A DNA stretch of 64,000 bases from Litorivivens lipolytica (GCF_014191715.1 NZ_JACHWY010000001.1:124001-188000), one strand, 5' to 3'; counted from the stretch's first letter, positions 36,454 through 45,117 are shown. Notes: generated by a model not told the origin, from the sequence alone. Made by a program: numbers and translations.

Positions 36454-37248
36454 TTGAATTTAAGTGGAATTGCTATAGTCCGGTGTGAGAAGTGTGAGCA
36501 CGATCTAGATATAGATGGATCTGACATTTACATGGATGCAGTCAGCTCAGAGGAACGTGGAATGGGTCCTGAAGTCGAATATGAAGGGGAGCTGGAGTGT
36601 GAGTGCCCTAATTGCGGTAATGTCCTTCTTGTCCGTCACAGCGCTTGGGAATATCCAGTCGGCGCACTAAATTACAGCGAAAATTATGTAAGCGGAGGAG
36701 AGTTAGTTGAAGGTTTTAAGGATATAGATTTCGCTTTCGAAGAAGAAATATATTCGTTTGATGAAACGAGTAAAATTTATCTACCAGAAAGCAAGAAGAT
36801 AATCACCAACCTAGAGTCAGGTGTGGCATCACTTCTTGCTAGCTTATCTTCATCTCCCGATCTTATACACAAAATATCACCTCGTGAATTCGAAGAATTA
36901 ATTGCGCATGTTTTTAGTCGGCACGGTTTTTCTGTAGAGTTGACCAAGAAAACCCGAGATGGGGGGCGAGATATAATTGCGTTGAAGCACGACTTAGGCA
37001 TACCCGTGAAGTACATCATCGAATGCAAGAGGTACGCCAAAACCAATCCAGTTACAGTAGAAATTGCTAGAGCCTTGTACGGCGTCCAAATGCAGGAAAG
37101 TGCAAATAAGTCCGTCATTGCAACTACGTCCTATTTTACAAGCGATGCCAAAAAATTCGTAGAGAGCCAAAACACAACAAAATGGCACATGTCGCTCAAG
37201 GATTATGATGATGTTATTGGCTGGCTTCTACAAACACCAAATGGCTAA
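36454..37248 (+). CDS. cassette 14: Mrr-like restriction endonuclease with N-terminal zinc module
   Basis: About 264 residues. The C-terminal half (about 140-255) is an Mrr/restriction-endonuclease-4-like PD-(D/E)XK domain: ISPREFEELIAHVF, TRDGGRDIIA (Asp173) and YIIECKRY (Glu190, Lys192). The N-terminal third has CEKC and CPNC pairs, a zinc ribbon that could act as sensor or DNA-binding part. TTG 36454 is preferred because AGGAGG ends five bases before it; GTG 36448 overlaps that site. Stop TAA from the inverse core. No methylase nearby; Mrr relatives cut modified DNA. Confidence 0.83.
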   Translation: MNLSGIAIVRCEKCEHDLDIDGSDIYMDAVSSEERGMGPEVEYEGELECECPNCGNVLLVRHSAWEYPVGALNYSENYVSGGELVEGFKDIDFAFEEEIYSFDETSKIYLPESKKIITNLESGVASLLASLSSSPDLIHKISPREFEELIAHVFSRHGFSVELTKKTRDGGRDIIALKHDLGIPVKYIIECKRYAKTNPVTVEIARALYGVQMQESANKSVIATTSYFTSDAKKFVESQNTTKWHMSLKDYDDVIGWLLQTPNG

Positions 37249-37380
37249 CAAGCACGAGCAGTATGCCGCTGAAAAGCGCGGCGGGACAGTCAAAGCTCCG
37301 CACCTTTTTGTGCAATCGCTCCGCTCATTTTTGCACAAAAAGCCGCTCCACTTTGTCTGCCCCTGTCGTGGGCGTTATGT
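37243..37380 (+). repeat. attC: attC of cassette 14 (long form)
   Basis: GGCTAAC at 37243 to GTTATGT at 37374-37380, about 138 bases, the longest here. Central arms TTTTTGTGCAA and TTGCACAAAAA form a strong inner hairpin. Confidence 0.88.
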
Positions 37381-37395
37381 GCTGGAGAGGGTTAG

Positions 37396-37950
37396 ATGCC
37401 GTCAGAACAAAAATTAGAACAAACCAGTTTGGTTGCATGCGATTGTGGCCAGGTAGCTATTGAACTTCAGGGGCGCCCAATCTTAGTTTCTGAGTGCTTA
37501 TGTAATAGCTGTCGCGAGGCGGCAAGTAGATTGGCCAGTTTGCCAGGCGCTAAGAATATTCTTACTTCGTATGGAGCAACCGGCTGCGCTGAATATCGCA
37601 AAGATTGCGTGCGATTCATATCTGGTGCAAAGTACTTGAGAGAATTCAGGCTAACGGCTCGTTCAGGTACACGCCGCGTTATTGCGTCATGTTGCAATAC
37701 GCCAGTTCTTCTAGAATTAAAAGGTGCGCACTGGTTAAGCATTTATTTGCATCTTTGGAAAAATGGTTCAAGACCCGTCGTAAAGCTAAGGACCATGACA
37801 GGGGACCTAGACGACGCATCGATACTTCCAAGCGATGTCCAAAATCTGAAGACGCACTCCTTGTTATTCTATGTGAAACTTCTAGGTGCGTGGATCAAGA
37901 TGGGATTCAAGAATCCTACAATAGAGATCTCTGGAAAAATCGAAGCTTGA
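37396..37950 (+). CDS. cassette 15: GFA-like (CENP-V) zinc protein
   Basis: 184 residues. The opening CDCGQVAIEL and ECLCNSCREAA are the first zinc ligands of the GFA/CENP-V fold, and a later CC pair (SCCNTPVL) stands where the second zinc site is expected. The chain is longer at the C terminus than typical GFA proteins. Members were named for glutathione-dependent formaldehyde activation, but most have no proven activity. GGAGAGG precedes ATG 37396. A second GFA gene at 39435 lies outside the intact array. Confidence 0.72.
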   Translation: MPSEQKLEQTSLVACDCGQVAIELQGRPILVSECLCNSCREAASRLASLPGAKNILTSYGATGCAEYRKDCVRFISGAKYLREFRLTARSGTRRVIASCCNTPVLLELKGAHWLSIYLHLWKNGSRPVVKLRTMTGDLDDASILPSDVQNLKTHSLLFYVKLLGAWIKMGFKNPTIEISGKIEA

Positions 37951-37996
37951 GATCGTCTGACTCGTTTTAAGGCATCAATTATTAAGTGCATCAATC

Positions 37997-38105
37997 ACAT
38001 AACCATACGCTGCTAGGGACGTGGCATATTTGGCCCCTTTTATTGCACAGCTTCGCTAGCAAAAAAGCCGCCAAATATGCCACGCCCCAGAGCTAAGCGT
38101 TATAA
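37997..38105 (+). repeat. attC: attC of cassette 15
   Basis: ACATAAC at 37997 to GTTATAA at 38099-38105. A near-perfect stem GTGGCATATTTGGC / GCCAAATATGCCAC dominates. Confidence 0.92.
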
Positions 38106-38143
38106 CTCATCGAGCTTCCTGTGAAATAAATTGAGAATTGGAA

Positions 38144-38488
38144 ATGACAAAAATAGTAAGAGATGACGGGAGTTGGGTTCCTGATCCAAGTGGAGCTAAG
38201 TCAGGAGACTTGCAAGCTTGGCGTGACAGAATGTATCAAGAATGTCCAAATCCAGATGTTGGGGATATCGTTATTATTATTAACGAGCAACAAGGAAAGA
38301 GATACGGATATAGAGCGCTAACGTCCGAAGGATATGATACACGCTGGCAAAGAGTTTCATCTGAAGAAGTAGCTAAGCACTTACGCTTAATTGACGTAAA
38401 AGATGGTAACGATCAGCTTACTAACCCAGATGATTATGTATATCTCGCCGATGGGGTTTATGTCCATAAAGATGATGCCTGGTTTTGA
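38144..38488 (+). CDS. cassette 16: hypothetical protein
   Basis: 114 residues, acidic, soluble, not recognised. Notable segments are VPDPSGAKSGDLQAWRDRMY, a beta-rich middle (GDIVIIINE...GKRYGYRAL) and a C-terminal YVYLADGVYVHKDDAWF. Start ATG 38144, with TTG 38138 as weaker choice. It is the last cassette with a recognisable inverse core. Confidence 0.58.
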   Translation: MTKIVRDDGSWVPDPSGAKSGDLQAWRDRMYQECPNPDVGDIVIIINEQQGKRYGYRALTSEGYDTRWQRVSSEEVAKHLRLIDVKDGNDQLTNPDDYVYLADGVYVHKDDAWF

Positions 38489-38494
38489 GCAAAG

Positions 38495-38537
38495 TTATAA
38501 CAAGGCCAAGCACCGCGACGGCTTTTGGCTTTATGAG
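38495..38537 (+). repeat. attC: damaged attC of cassette 16
   Basis: TTATAAC-AAGGCCAAGCACCGCGACG (38495-38520) is the left part of a family A attC. It then breaks off into GCTTTTGGCTTTATGAG, where the end differs by one base from a normal GGCGTTATGAG. This fits an internal deletion plus a mutated core, so the site should be inactive. Confidence 0.75.
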
Positions 38538-38880
38538 TTTCGAAATTACGCTACGTAGTCTTAAAATCGCGTCGTTGTTCTCATTAGCTTTTGCAATACT
38601 GTTTGCGCTGGTATCTGCCATATTTTATTTCGGCGATTGGTATCGTCTCATGGCAGTGTCATGCATTGGTGCTTTTGTCGGTCTAGTTGCGGCGCCGGAA
38701 TTTGAGCCAAAGGCATTTTCTAGGCCCCGCCTTGTTCAGTCCTTATCGGGTCTCTGTGCCGGCGTACTTGCAGGTAGTGTGGCAGGTTTTTCTATCGAAT
38801 TAGTGCTGGCAGTGAGTATCGCAGGCCTTGTGGTAGGCTGGTTAGCGCCAATTTGGGTTAAGCATATTCAAATACCTTAA
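38533..38880 (+). CDS. small membrane protein at the array end
   Basis: 115 residues with four likely membrane segments. Not recognised. ATG 38533 falls inside the mutated core of the damaged attC, the same position as a start in other cassettes of the GTTATG type. It may be a former cassette 17. After its stop, AGCATAGCAAGAGGCTGG (38884-38901) resembles a decayed inverse core. No ribosome-binding site is visible. Confidence 0.5.
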   Translation: MSFEITLRSLKIASLFSLAFAILFALVSAIFYFGDWYRLMAVSCIGAFVGLVAAPEFEPKAFSRPRLVQSLSGLCAGVLAGSVAGFSIELVLAVSIAGLVVGWLAPIWVKHIQIP

Positions 38881-38972
38881 AAAGCATAGCAAGAGGCTGG
38901 ATCATGCGTGACTCAATCTAACCATGATGTCGGCTGAGATTTTCCCGTCGCAAATAATTTTAGGCATATGTT

Positions 38973-39377
38973 ATGGATTTAGTACAAAGCTACTCTTCTA
39001 CCATCGGGGCCATGGCCGCTTTGGCCGTGTTACTCTTCTGCCAAGTTCTTGTGGCAGATTTAATCGGCATTCGCTCCAAGCATATTCCCGGTACAACGGT
39101 CCAGCCTGATCACAGCAACCTATTATTTCGGGCTAGTCGCACAGTCGCTAACACCAATGAGAGTGTTGCGATATTCATACTGGCTGTGTTCTTTTGCATG
39201 CTATCCGGCGCCGCGGCAAGTTCCACAGCCTATGCTGCCTGGGCCTTTGTGGTTGCGAGGTTGTTGTTCGCCACCTGCTACTACGCCAACTGGCAATTGC
39301 CACGGTCAGTGATGTTTGGCTTATCGCTTATTGCGCTGGCTGCACTGCTTATCATCGGGTCTTCGGCGTGGCTATAA
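38973..39377 (+). CDS. MAPEG-family membrane protein
   Basis: 134 residues, four hydrophobic segments. The central RASRTVANTNESVAIFILAVFF matches the MAPEG pattern (RAxxNxxE), a family of membrane proteins related to glutathione- and eicosanoid-metabolising enzymes whose bacterial members are mostly uncharacterised. ATG 38973 lies inside a GTTATGG heptamer, which may be a relic integron core. It sits just beyond the damaged end of the array. Confidence 0.75.
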   Translation: MDLVQSYSSTIGAMAALAVLLFCQVLVADLIGIRSKHIPGTTVQPDHSNLLFRASRTVANTNESVAIFILAVFFCMLSGAAASSTAYAAWAFVVARLLFATCYYANWQLPRSVMFGLSLIALAALLIIGSSAWL

Positions 39378-39434
39378 TGTTCCACGCTGCATTCTGACCG
39401 ACAGCTTGCCCGGAGCTTGATCAGGAGTGTTCTA

Positions 39435-39842
39435 ATGACTCACCAGGGTTCCTGCCTCTGCGGCGAAGTCGCTTTTCAAGTTGATTGTGACTTTAACGGC
39501 TTTTATCTCTGCCATTGCAGCCGTTGCCGTAAAGATACCGGTTCTGCGCATGGGGCGAATCTTTTCGCGGCCGATGCGGCATTTCGTTGGCTAAAGGGGC
39601 AAGAGTACGTTACTACCTTCAAGCTCGCGGATACGCTGCATGCGCGTAGCTTTTGTTCAAAGTGCGGGTCTGCGTTGCCACTTCTGAACGAAGATTCACA
39701 GTCTGTGGTGGTGCCGGCCGGTAGTCTCGATAACGATCCCGGTGTTCAGCCCACGGCTCATATTTTTATGGGCAGTAAAGCGGCTTGGGATGTGGATCTT
39801 AACGATGTTACTGCCTACGAAGAGCTTCTGGGTTCAAGCTAG
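39435..39842 (+). CDS. GFA-family (CENP-V) zinc protein
   Basis: 135 residues, normal GFA length. The zinc ligands are all there: SCLCGEV, CHCSRCRKDTGSAH and FCSKCGSALP. The family is called glutathione-dependent formaldehyde-activating, but activity of this member is unknown. ATG 39435 (MTHQGSCLCG) is preceded by an AGGAG 13 bases upstream; the frame from 39417 adds residues without support. The HIT-family gene follows after 28 bases. Confidence 0.85.
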   Translation: MTHQGSCLCGEVAFQVDCDFNGFYLCHCSRCRKDTGSAHGANLFAADAAFRWLKGQEYVTTFKLADTLHARSFCSKCGSALPLLNEDSQSVVVPAGSLDNDPGVQPTAHIFMGSKAAWDVDLNDVTAYEELLGSS

Positions 39843-39870
39843 CCGTGCCTACTTACATCAGGTGAAAACG

Positions 39871-40299
39871 ATGGATTCGACTTACGATACCAATAATATA
39901 TTCGCCAAAATCCTTGCAGGCGAAGCGCCGTGTATCAAGGTGTATGAGGATAATCTGACGCTGGCGTTTATGGATATCATGCCTCAGACAGACGGCCATG
40001 TATTGGTAATACCCAAGGAGCGGGCGGTCACTATTTATGATCTGTCAGTCGAGGCGGCGCAGGCGTGTATGCTCACTGTTCAGAAGGTCGGCAAGGCGGT
40101 AGAGCGTGCTATGGGCGTTACCGGCTCGACCATCTTTCAGCACAATGGCCGTTCTGCAGGGCAGACAGTAGGGCACTTTCATTTTCATGTGCTGCCGGGC
40201 CCCTTATCAGGGCTGAAAGGGCATGGGGTGACGTTTGAGGATACTGACAAACTACAGCAGATCGCTGAGTTGATCATAGCGGAACTGGCGGATTTGTAA
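39871..40299 (+). CDS. HIT-family nucleotide hydrolase
   Basis: 142 residues. The histidine-triad motif HFHFHVLP is at about residues 99-106, and the typical N terminus NIFAKILAGEAPCIKVYED is present. HIT proteins hydrolyse dinucleoside polyphosphates or AMP-linked phosphoramidates in the cytoplasm. Start ATG 39871 with AGG upstream; GTG 39862 is in frame and possible. The longer frame from 39742 overlaps the GFA gene and is rejected. Confidence 0.88.
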   Translation: MDSTYDTNNIFAKILAGEAPCIKVYEDNLTLAFMDIMPQTDGHVLVIPKERAVTIYDLSVEAAQACMLTVQKVGKAVERAMGVTGSTIFQHNGRSAGQTVGHFHFHVLPGPLSGLKGHGVTFEDTDKLQQIAELIIAELADL

Positions 40300-40355
40300 G
40301 TCTGATGCGAGTTGCCATTAACCGCTAACGATAGAGACCTGAGGTGTGTTTGTGA

Positions 40356-41063
40356 TCACCAATCGACATCGTTGCCGTCAAAGCTGACAAAGCGCCCGCT
40401 ATCTTCCGGACGCGACTCCTTAATTGTTTCCATCAACGTTTCGGCCGTGTAATTGGGTGAGTGCAGTTGACCTTCTGGCAGATTCCGGTGAAAGGGCTGT
40501 GAAAGCGCGGAATCCGTAGTGCCGGGATGAAACAGCAGTACACAACAATTAGGCAGCTTCACCTTCCATTCAATGGCGATTGTTTTTACCGCCATATTCA
40601 GCGCGGCCTTGCTGGCCCGATAGCTGAGCCAGCCACCAAGGTGGTTGTCGCTGATGCTCCCCACTCGGGCCGAGAGCGAAATAAACCAGCTAGGATTATC
40701 GCTACGCAGCGATTTCATGAAATATTTTGCCAGTAGTATGCTGGGCAAGGTGTTGGCGGCCATATTCTCTTGAAAAAATACAGGGTCGAATTCGCGAATG
40801 GTCTTTTCTGGGCGATGGTCAGGCGTATGGAGCAGACCAATGGCGTTGATCAGGATCGTGACGGAGCCCAACTGTTCCGCCATCTCGGCGACGGCTTTTT
40901 CATTAGCCGCATCCAGTGGATGCCAGCGCAGGCGCTGATGGGTAAAATCCGGTTGGCGTGTGCGCCAGGTAGCGATGATATAGGCCTCTGGATAATACTG
41001 TAGAGCCTGTTTGACGATGGCGAGGCCAATGCCGCCAGAGCCGCCAACAATGACGATTTTCAT
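40356..41063 (-). CDS. short-chain dehydrogenase/reductase
   Basis: 235 residues, Rossmann fold. The cofactor motif GGSGGIG is at residues 7-13, an INAIG strand replaces the usual NNAG, and catalytic Ser, Tyr and Lys appear in SLSARVGS and LSYRASKAAL. It resembles the C-factor/sniffer-like SDR branch. Substrate unknown. ATG ends at 41063; the gene runs against its neighbours. Confidence 0.88.
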   Translation of the reverse strand: MKIVIVGGSGGIGLAIVKQALQYYPEAYIIATWRTRQPDFTHQRLRWHPLDAANEKAVAEMAEQLGSVTILINAIGLLHTPDHRPEKTIREFDPVFFQENMAANTLPSILLAKYFMKSLRSDNPSWFISLSARVGSISDNHLGGWLSYRASKAALNMAVKTIAIEWKVKLPNCCVLLFHPGTTDSALSQPFHRNLPEGQLHSPNYTAETLMETIKESRPEDSGRFVSFDGNDVDW

Positions 41064-41117
41064 GGTTCACCTGTGTTTTGCACGTGTGTTTAATACGCAG
41101 GTGTGAGTCAAGTAGAT

Positions 41118-41153
41118 GGCGCCCGTCATTGCGAGAGCATCGAAGCAATCTGT
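41118..41153. repeat. half copy of the CATTGCGAG repeat
   Basis: GTCATTGCGAGAGCATCGAAGCAATCT-type sequence matching one arm of the units at 10259-10446. Lies between the SDR and chrA starts. Confidence 0.6.
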
Positions 41154-41181
41154 TTGGGGTATGGGCTTCTAGAGTTTAGAT

Positions 41182-42378
41182 ATGCATAAAACAGCGTCTT
41201 CTAATCCAATCACTGTTTTCCTCGTGTTTCTAAAATTGGGCCTTACCTCTTTTGGAGGTCCTACCGCTCATATCGGCTTCTTCAGAACCGAGTTTGTCGA
41301 GCGTCGCCGCTGGCTGTCGGATCATCAGTTTGCTCATTTGTTGGCGGTCTGCCAGTTTCTGCCGGGGCCGGCGAGCAGTCAGTTGGGATTTTGTATTGGT
41401 CTGCAGCGCGCGGGTTGGCTTGGGGCTTTAGGCGCGTTTATAGGTTTTACTCTGCCATCCGCGATCGTGCTGGTTGCCTTTGCGGTGGCCTTGCCTCTGC
41501 TGTCGTCCACCGCTGGCGAAGCGGTTATACACGGCCTGAAGCTGGTGGCCTGTGCCGTGGTGGCGGATGCCTTGATCGGCATGGGAGGTAAACTCTGCCC
41601 GGACTGGCGCCGGCGGCTTTTGGCGTTGGTATCCGCGCTGGTGATGATTGCGGCGGCGTCCTCTCTGATGCAGCTGGGGGTGGTGTTGGTCGCGGGGCTG
41701 GTTGGGACAATTATATTGAAGGATTTGCCCGCGAGTGATCGCCCTGAAATAAACGTGCCTTATGGTCACCGATTGGGCGGGGCATTAATCGCTGTATTTT
41801 TTGCGATTTTTGTTGCGCTGTCTCTGGGGGCAGCGAGTCAGCAGGAGGCGAATGCCGTTACGGTAGCGGAGGCCTTTTACCGGGCGGGTGCTTTGGTTTT
41901 TGGAGGCGGCCATGTGGTGTTGCCCTTGCTCGAAAACTCAACGGTGGGGCAGGGATGGCTGAGCCCTGAAAAATTTTTGGCGGGTTACGGTGCGGCGCAG
42001 GCGATTCCGGGGCCGATGTTTTCCTTTGCGGCGTATCTGGGTTCTGTGATCTCGACGCCGTTGTCGTCGATGTCGAGTGCAGGTATCGCCTTGTTGTTCA
42101 TGTTTCTGCCCGGATTTTTGTTAGTGGCTGGGATATTGCCGTTCTGGAGTTCCTTATCCCGTCATACCGTGATGAGCCGCGCTGTTGGTGGAGTGAATGC
42201 GGCAGTGGTCGGACTGTTAGCGGCGGCGCTGTATACGCCTATTATCACGTCGGGTATTGCCCGTCTCATCGATTTGGCTATTGTGCTGGTGGGTTTTATC
42301 TTGCTGTTCCGCTGGCGACTGTCACCACTTTGGGTGGTGTTTTGGAGCGTGGCGGCCAGTCTGCTCGCAATGAGTTAG
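41182..42378 (+). CDS. chrA: chromate transporter, two-domain ChrA
   Basis: 398 residues, about ten to twelve membrane segments. Both halves carry the CHR family signatures: FGGPTAHIGFFR and CQFLPGPASSQLGF in the first, FGGGHVVLPLLE and AQAIPGPMFSFAAYLG in the second. ChrA exports chromate from the cytoplasm; some family members have other anion substrates. Start ATG 41182. It is far from the cysC-sat genes but shares sulfate-like chemistry. Confidence 0.93.
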   Translation: MHKTASSNPITVFLVFLKLGLTSFGGPTAHIGFFRTEFVERRRWLSDHQFAHLLAVCQFLPGPASSQLGFCIGLQRAGWLGALGAFIGFTLPSAIVLVAFAVALPLLSSTAGEAVIHGLKLVACAVVADALIGMGGKLCPDWRRRLLALVSALVMIAAASSLMQLGVVLVAGLVGTIILKDLPASDRPEINVPYGHRLGGALIAVFFAIFVALSLGAASQQEANAVTVAEAFYRAGALVFGGGHVVLPLLENSTVGQGWLSPEKFLAGYGAAQAIPGPMFSFAAYLGSVISTPLSSMSSAGIALLFMFLPGFLLVAGILPFWSSLSRHTVMSRAVGGVNAAVVGLLAAALYTPIITSGIARLIDLAIVLVGFILLFRWRLSPLWVVFWSVAASLLAMS

Positions 42379-42495
42379 AGAGCCGTAACGCAAAACATCT
42401 AGAAAATCACTTTTTGCCTAATTCAATGTTTTCAGTGTTTCAATGCGTAATGCAGGACCTTAAAATCCCATATGCGTTTCATTGGGGATGTGATT

Positions 42496-45109
42496 ATGGG
42501 ATTCAACGCATTGCGATCAGGGATGATGGTTCTCCTCCTGATCTTTCTTTATGGCTGCGCGGGCCACTCGGCCTTTACGCAAGCTGTCATCGATCGAAAC
42601 GACGCCTTTATTGATACCTATCTTGCCGAGGGCAATGATGTCGACGAGCCCGATGGTTTTGGCATAACGGCTCTTTACCAGGCAGTGAGTCAGGGTGATT
42701 CCTATCTTTCGCAAAAGTTGCTGGATGCGGGCGCTGACCCCAATGCCGTCGTAGGTGAGTTGGGAAATCGGCCGCTAATGGCAGCGGTGCGTGCCAGTCA
42801 GAATAATGCGCAATTAACGAGTTTGCTGATCAGCGCTGGTGCTGACCCCAATGTGGCAGACATCTACGGTTTTTCACCGCTAAAAATTGCGGTGGGTGAC
42901 GATCGGCCGGATGTCGCGCGATTGCTTATTGACGCAGGCGCGGATGTCAACGAATTGACCGGGGATGCGACGCCACTAATGATCGCGGCCCAGAGCAAAT
43001 ACAGTGACATGGTTCGGCTGCTGCTGGCACGTGGAGCAGATGTCTCAATTAAGCGCGAAACAACCAAAAAACAATACACCGCTCTCTACTATGCAGTTGA
43101 GCTGAGAGGCTGGGAGGCCGCCGAAGCACTGTACCCTCGCATGGTAAACCGCGACGCTCCCGGTGTGCCTCGTACCCGCGAATTTATGGAGCAGCAACAG
43201 CAAGTCATTGTAGATATGTTGTTGAGCGCCGGCGCGGATCCTAATGGGGTAAGTTCCGATAATGAACACACGATTCTGACGCTCGCGGTTTCAAACCCGG
43301 CTGAGCCATCGTTAATCGAAACCTTGTTGCTTGCCGGGGCCGACCCGAATATGCCGAAGGGCAATGGGATGTATCCGCTCTATATTTCTACGGGTGTTGA
43401 AGAGGATACGACTGAGCGCACAGAGATATTGCTTTCCTATGGGGCAGATGTGGATGCTCGTAACGGAAAGGAGAAATGGACGGCTCTTTTTTACGCAGTA
43501 CAGTATAACCGATTGGCGGCATTGAAGGTTTTACTGGCGGCAGGGGCCGATGCTTCTATCGGGTCAGCCAAAGGATATACCCCTGTTTATCAAGCGGCTT
43601 TCAAGGGGCACGACGAGGCCTTTGACTATCTTCTGGCTTCAGGTGTTGATGTCAACACGGTTAATGGTGCCAATGGATGGACTCCGCTTCATGCTGCCTC
43701 AGATAAAGGTCAGATTGATATTGCAAGGAAACTGATTGCTGCGGGGGCTGACGTAAACAAGCGTAGTAAAGAAGGGTACACGGCCATTTATTTTGCTGCG
43801 AAGTCTGAGGTAGAAACCAAACCCATCGTTGAAATGCTGATTGCTGTCGGAGCGGACGTTAATTCTCGCAACAACGGCTACTACGCGGTACATATGGCTG
43901 CAAACGGGGGCTACTACGAGATCGTTCAGTTGTTGCTGGAAGCTGGGGCAAATCCAAACCTTCAGGATAAAGACGGTGACACAGCCCTCGACCATCGCGA
44001 TGGCCAAGGGCTTCCAGAAAACCACCGCCTATCTCCAGCAATATGGCGGTCGTGCGAACAACTACAAGAAGGACAATTCGGGGGAGTTGTTCGGCAAAAT
44101 TTTCGCAACTGCGGCCATCGGCGCGATTGCGGCGGGTGCCGACATTCCAATGGAAAATTCGCTCGATGTAATGAGTGCAGCTGCCAAGGATATCTGGGTA
44201 GATGATGGCAAGGGTAAGCGCTTGGCCAATATGCATCAGTCAGTGATGGATGGAACCTATCAGATTCAAGACCCCTCGCTTCGACGTCTGGCAGAAACGC
44301 GCTTGGAGCTTGAGAAACAGAATCGCGAGATTCAGCGTCAGGTTCAGGCCTACAACGCTGAGCAGAAGCGTAAACAGCAAGCCCAGCGCCGTGAAATGGC
44401 ACAGCGACAGGCTGAGTATCGCGCGCAGCAGCAGGCATATCAGCAGCGTCAGCAGGAAGTAGCGCAGGCTCGAGCGAATGAGCAGCGCAGGTTGGCTGAG
44501 GCGCGCCAGCGTGCTGAACAGGAGCGCCGGGCGCAACTTGCACGAGAAGCCGCTGAGCGTGATCGTTTGGCGGAGGAAGAGCGCGAGCGTCAAATCGCCG
44601 AGCGCAAACGTATTGCAGCCGAGCGAGCAGCGGCTGCCATGCGGCCAAAACCACAAACAGGGCGCATCCGTCAGGGGCGTATGCATGTTGTGGACAAGGC
44701 TGACTGCGATTGCAAAGGCACTCTCACCAAGCGCAACCTGAAAGTTGGTAGTTGTGAGGTTGCTTCACTGACCGTAGCCTACGACGTTACCCATTTTTTG
44801 GGTGAGCCTTTGGTGAAAGGCGACTACAAGTGGCAGGCACCGGCTGGTGGCGCGAAGGATTGTTTGCCATCGAGCCTGTCACTGTGGCTAAAGATCCAGA
44901 ACCGCGAGGCGTTTGGTTATGTGGAGATCAACCCAGTGGTGCCGCGTGCGGGTTCGGTTTCCTACTCTGGTACTGCGGACAGCCCCAACTGGGATTCTTT
45001 TATCTGTGGTTATGAAGGTGATGATGAAACCCAGTGCTTCGACAAGGAAACCGCGAAAACCCTATACAAGAAGGGGCGTATAAGCGATTTCGAGCTGTCA
45101 CACCGCTGA
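42496..45109 (+). pseudogene. ankyrin-repeat lipoprotein interrupted by a one-base frameshift
   Basis: A lipoprotein signal (lipobox LYGC) is followed by about a dozen ankyrin repeats (ALYQAV, DAGADPN, PLMAAV types) up to about residue 500. A Gln/Arg/Glu-rich coiled coil (44290-44640) and a cysteine-containing C-terminal domain follow. The frame breaks at 43996: GAC CAT C GCG ATG GCC, where dropping one C restores DHAMAKGFQKT. The first frame would otherwise end at 44205, the second runs to 45109. Joined, it would be about 870 residues. Both parts keep good coding quality, so the break is recent, a sequencing error, or programmed. The start may also be ATG 42472. Confidence 0.75.
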
Positions 45110-45117
45110 GTTGGCAT

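Larger units (their letters stand above)
28242..38537. mobile_element. chromosomal integron: intI, attI and 16 cassettes
   Basis: IntI is followed by cassettes with cores (G cut before TT) at 29437, 29926, 30458, 31114, 31630, 32169, 32658, 33037, 33373, 33884, 34548, 35019, 35424, 36434, 37374 and 38099. In every cassette the 7-base core that begins it is the exact reverse complement of the inverse core that begins its attC, which is what a circularised cassette leaves behind. All recognised cassette genes run away from intI. No transposon ends, mobilising transposase or recognised resistance genes were seen, which fits a sedentary chromosomal integron. The array ends in a damaged attC. Confidence 0.95.

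Noticed and set aside
29438-38537. Toxin-antitoxin pairs in the cassettes
   Set aside because: None of the cassette proteins showed a known toxin or antitoxin pattern, and only cassette 2 has two genes, both zinc ribbons.
43841-45109. Separate gene in the second frame of the ankyrin locus
   Set aside because: Its first 50 residues are an out-of-frame reading of ankyrin repeats, and no ribosome-binding site precedes the ATG at 44000. A frameshifted single gene explains both frames better.
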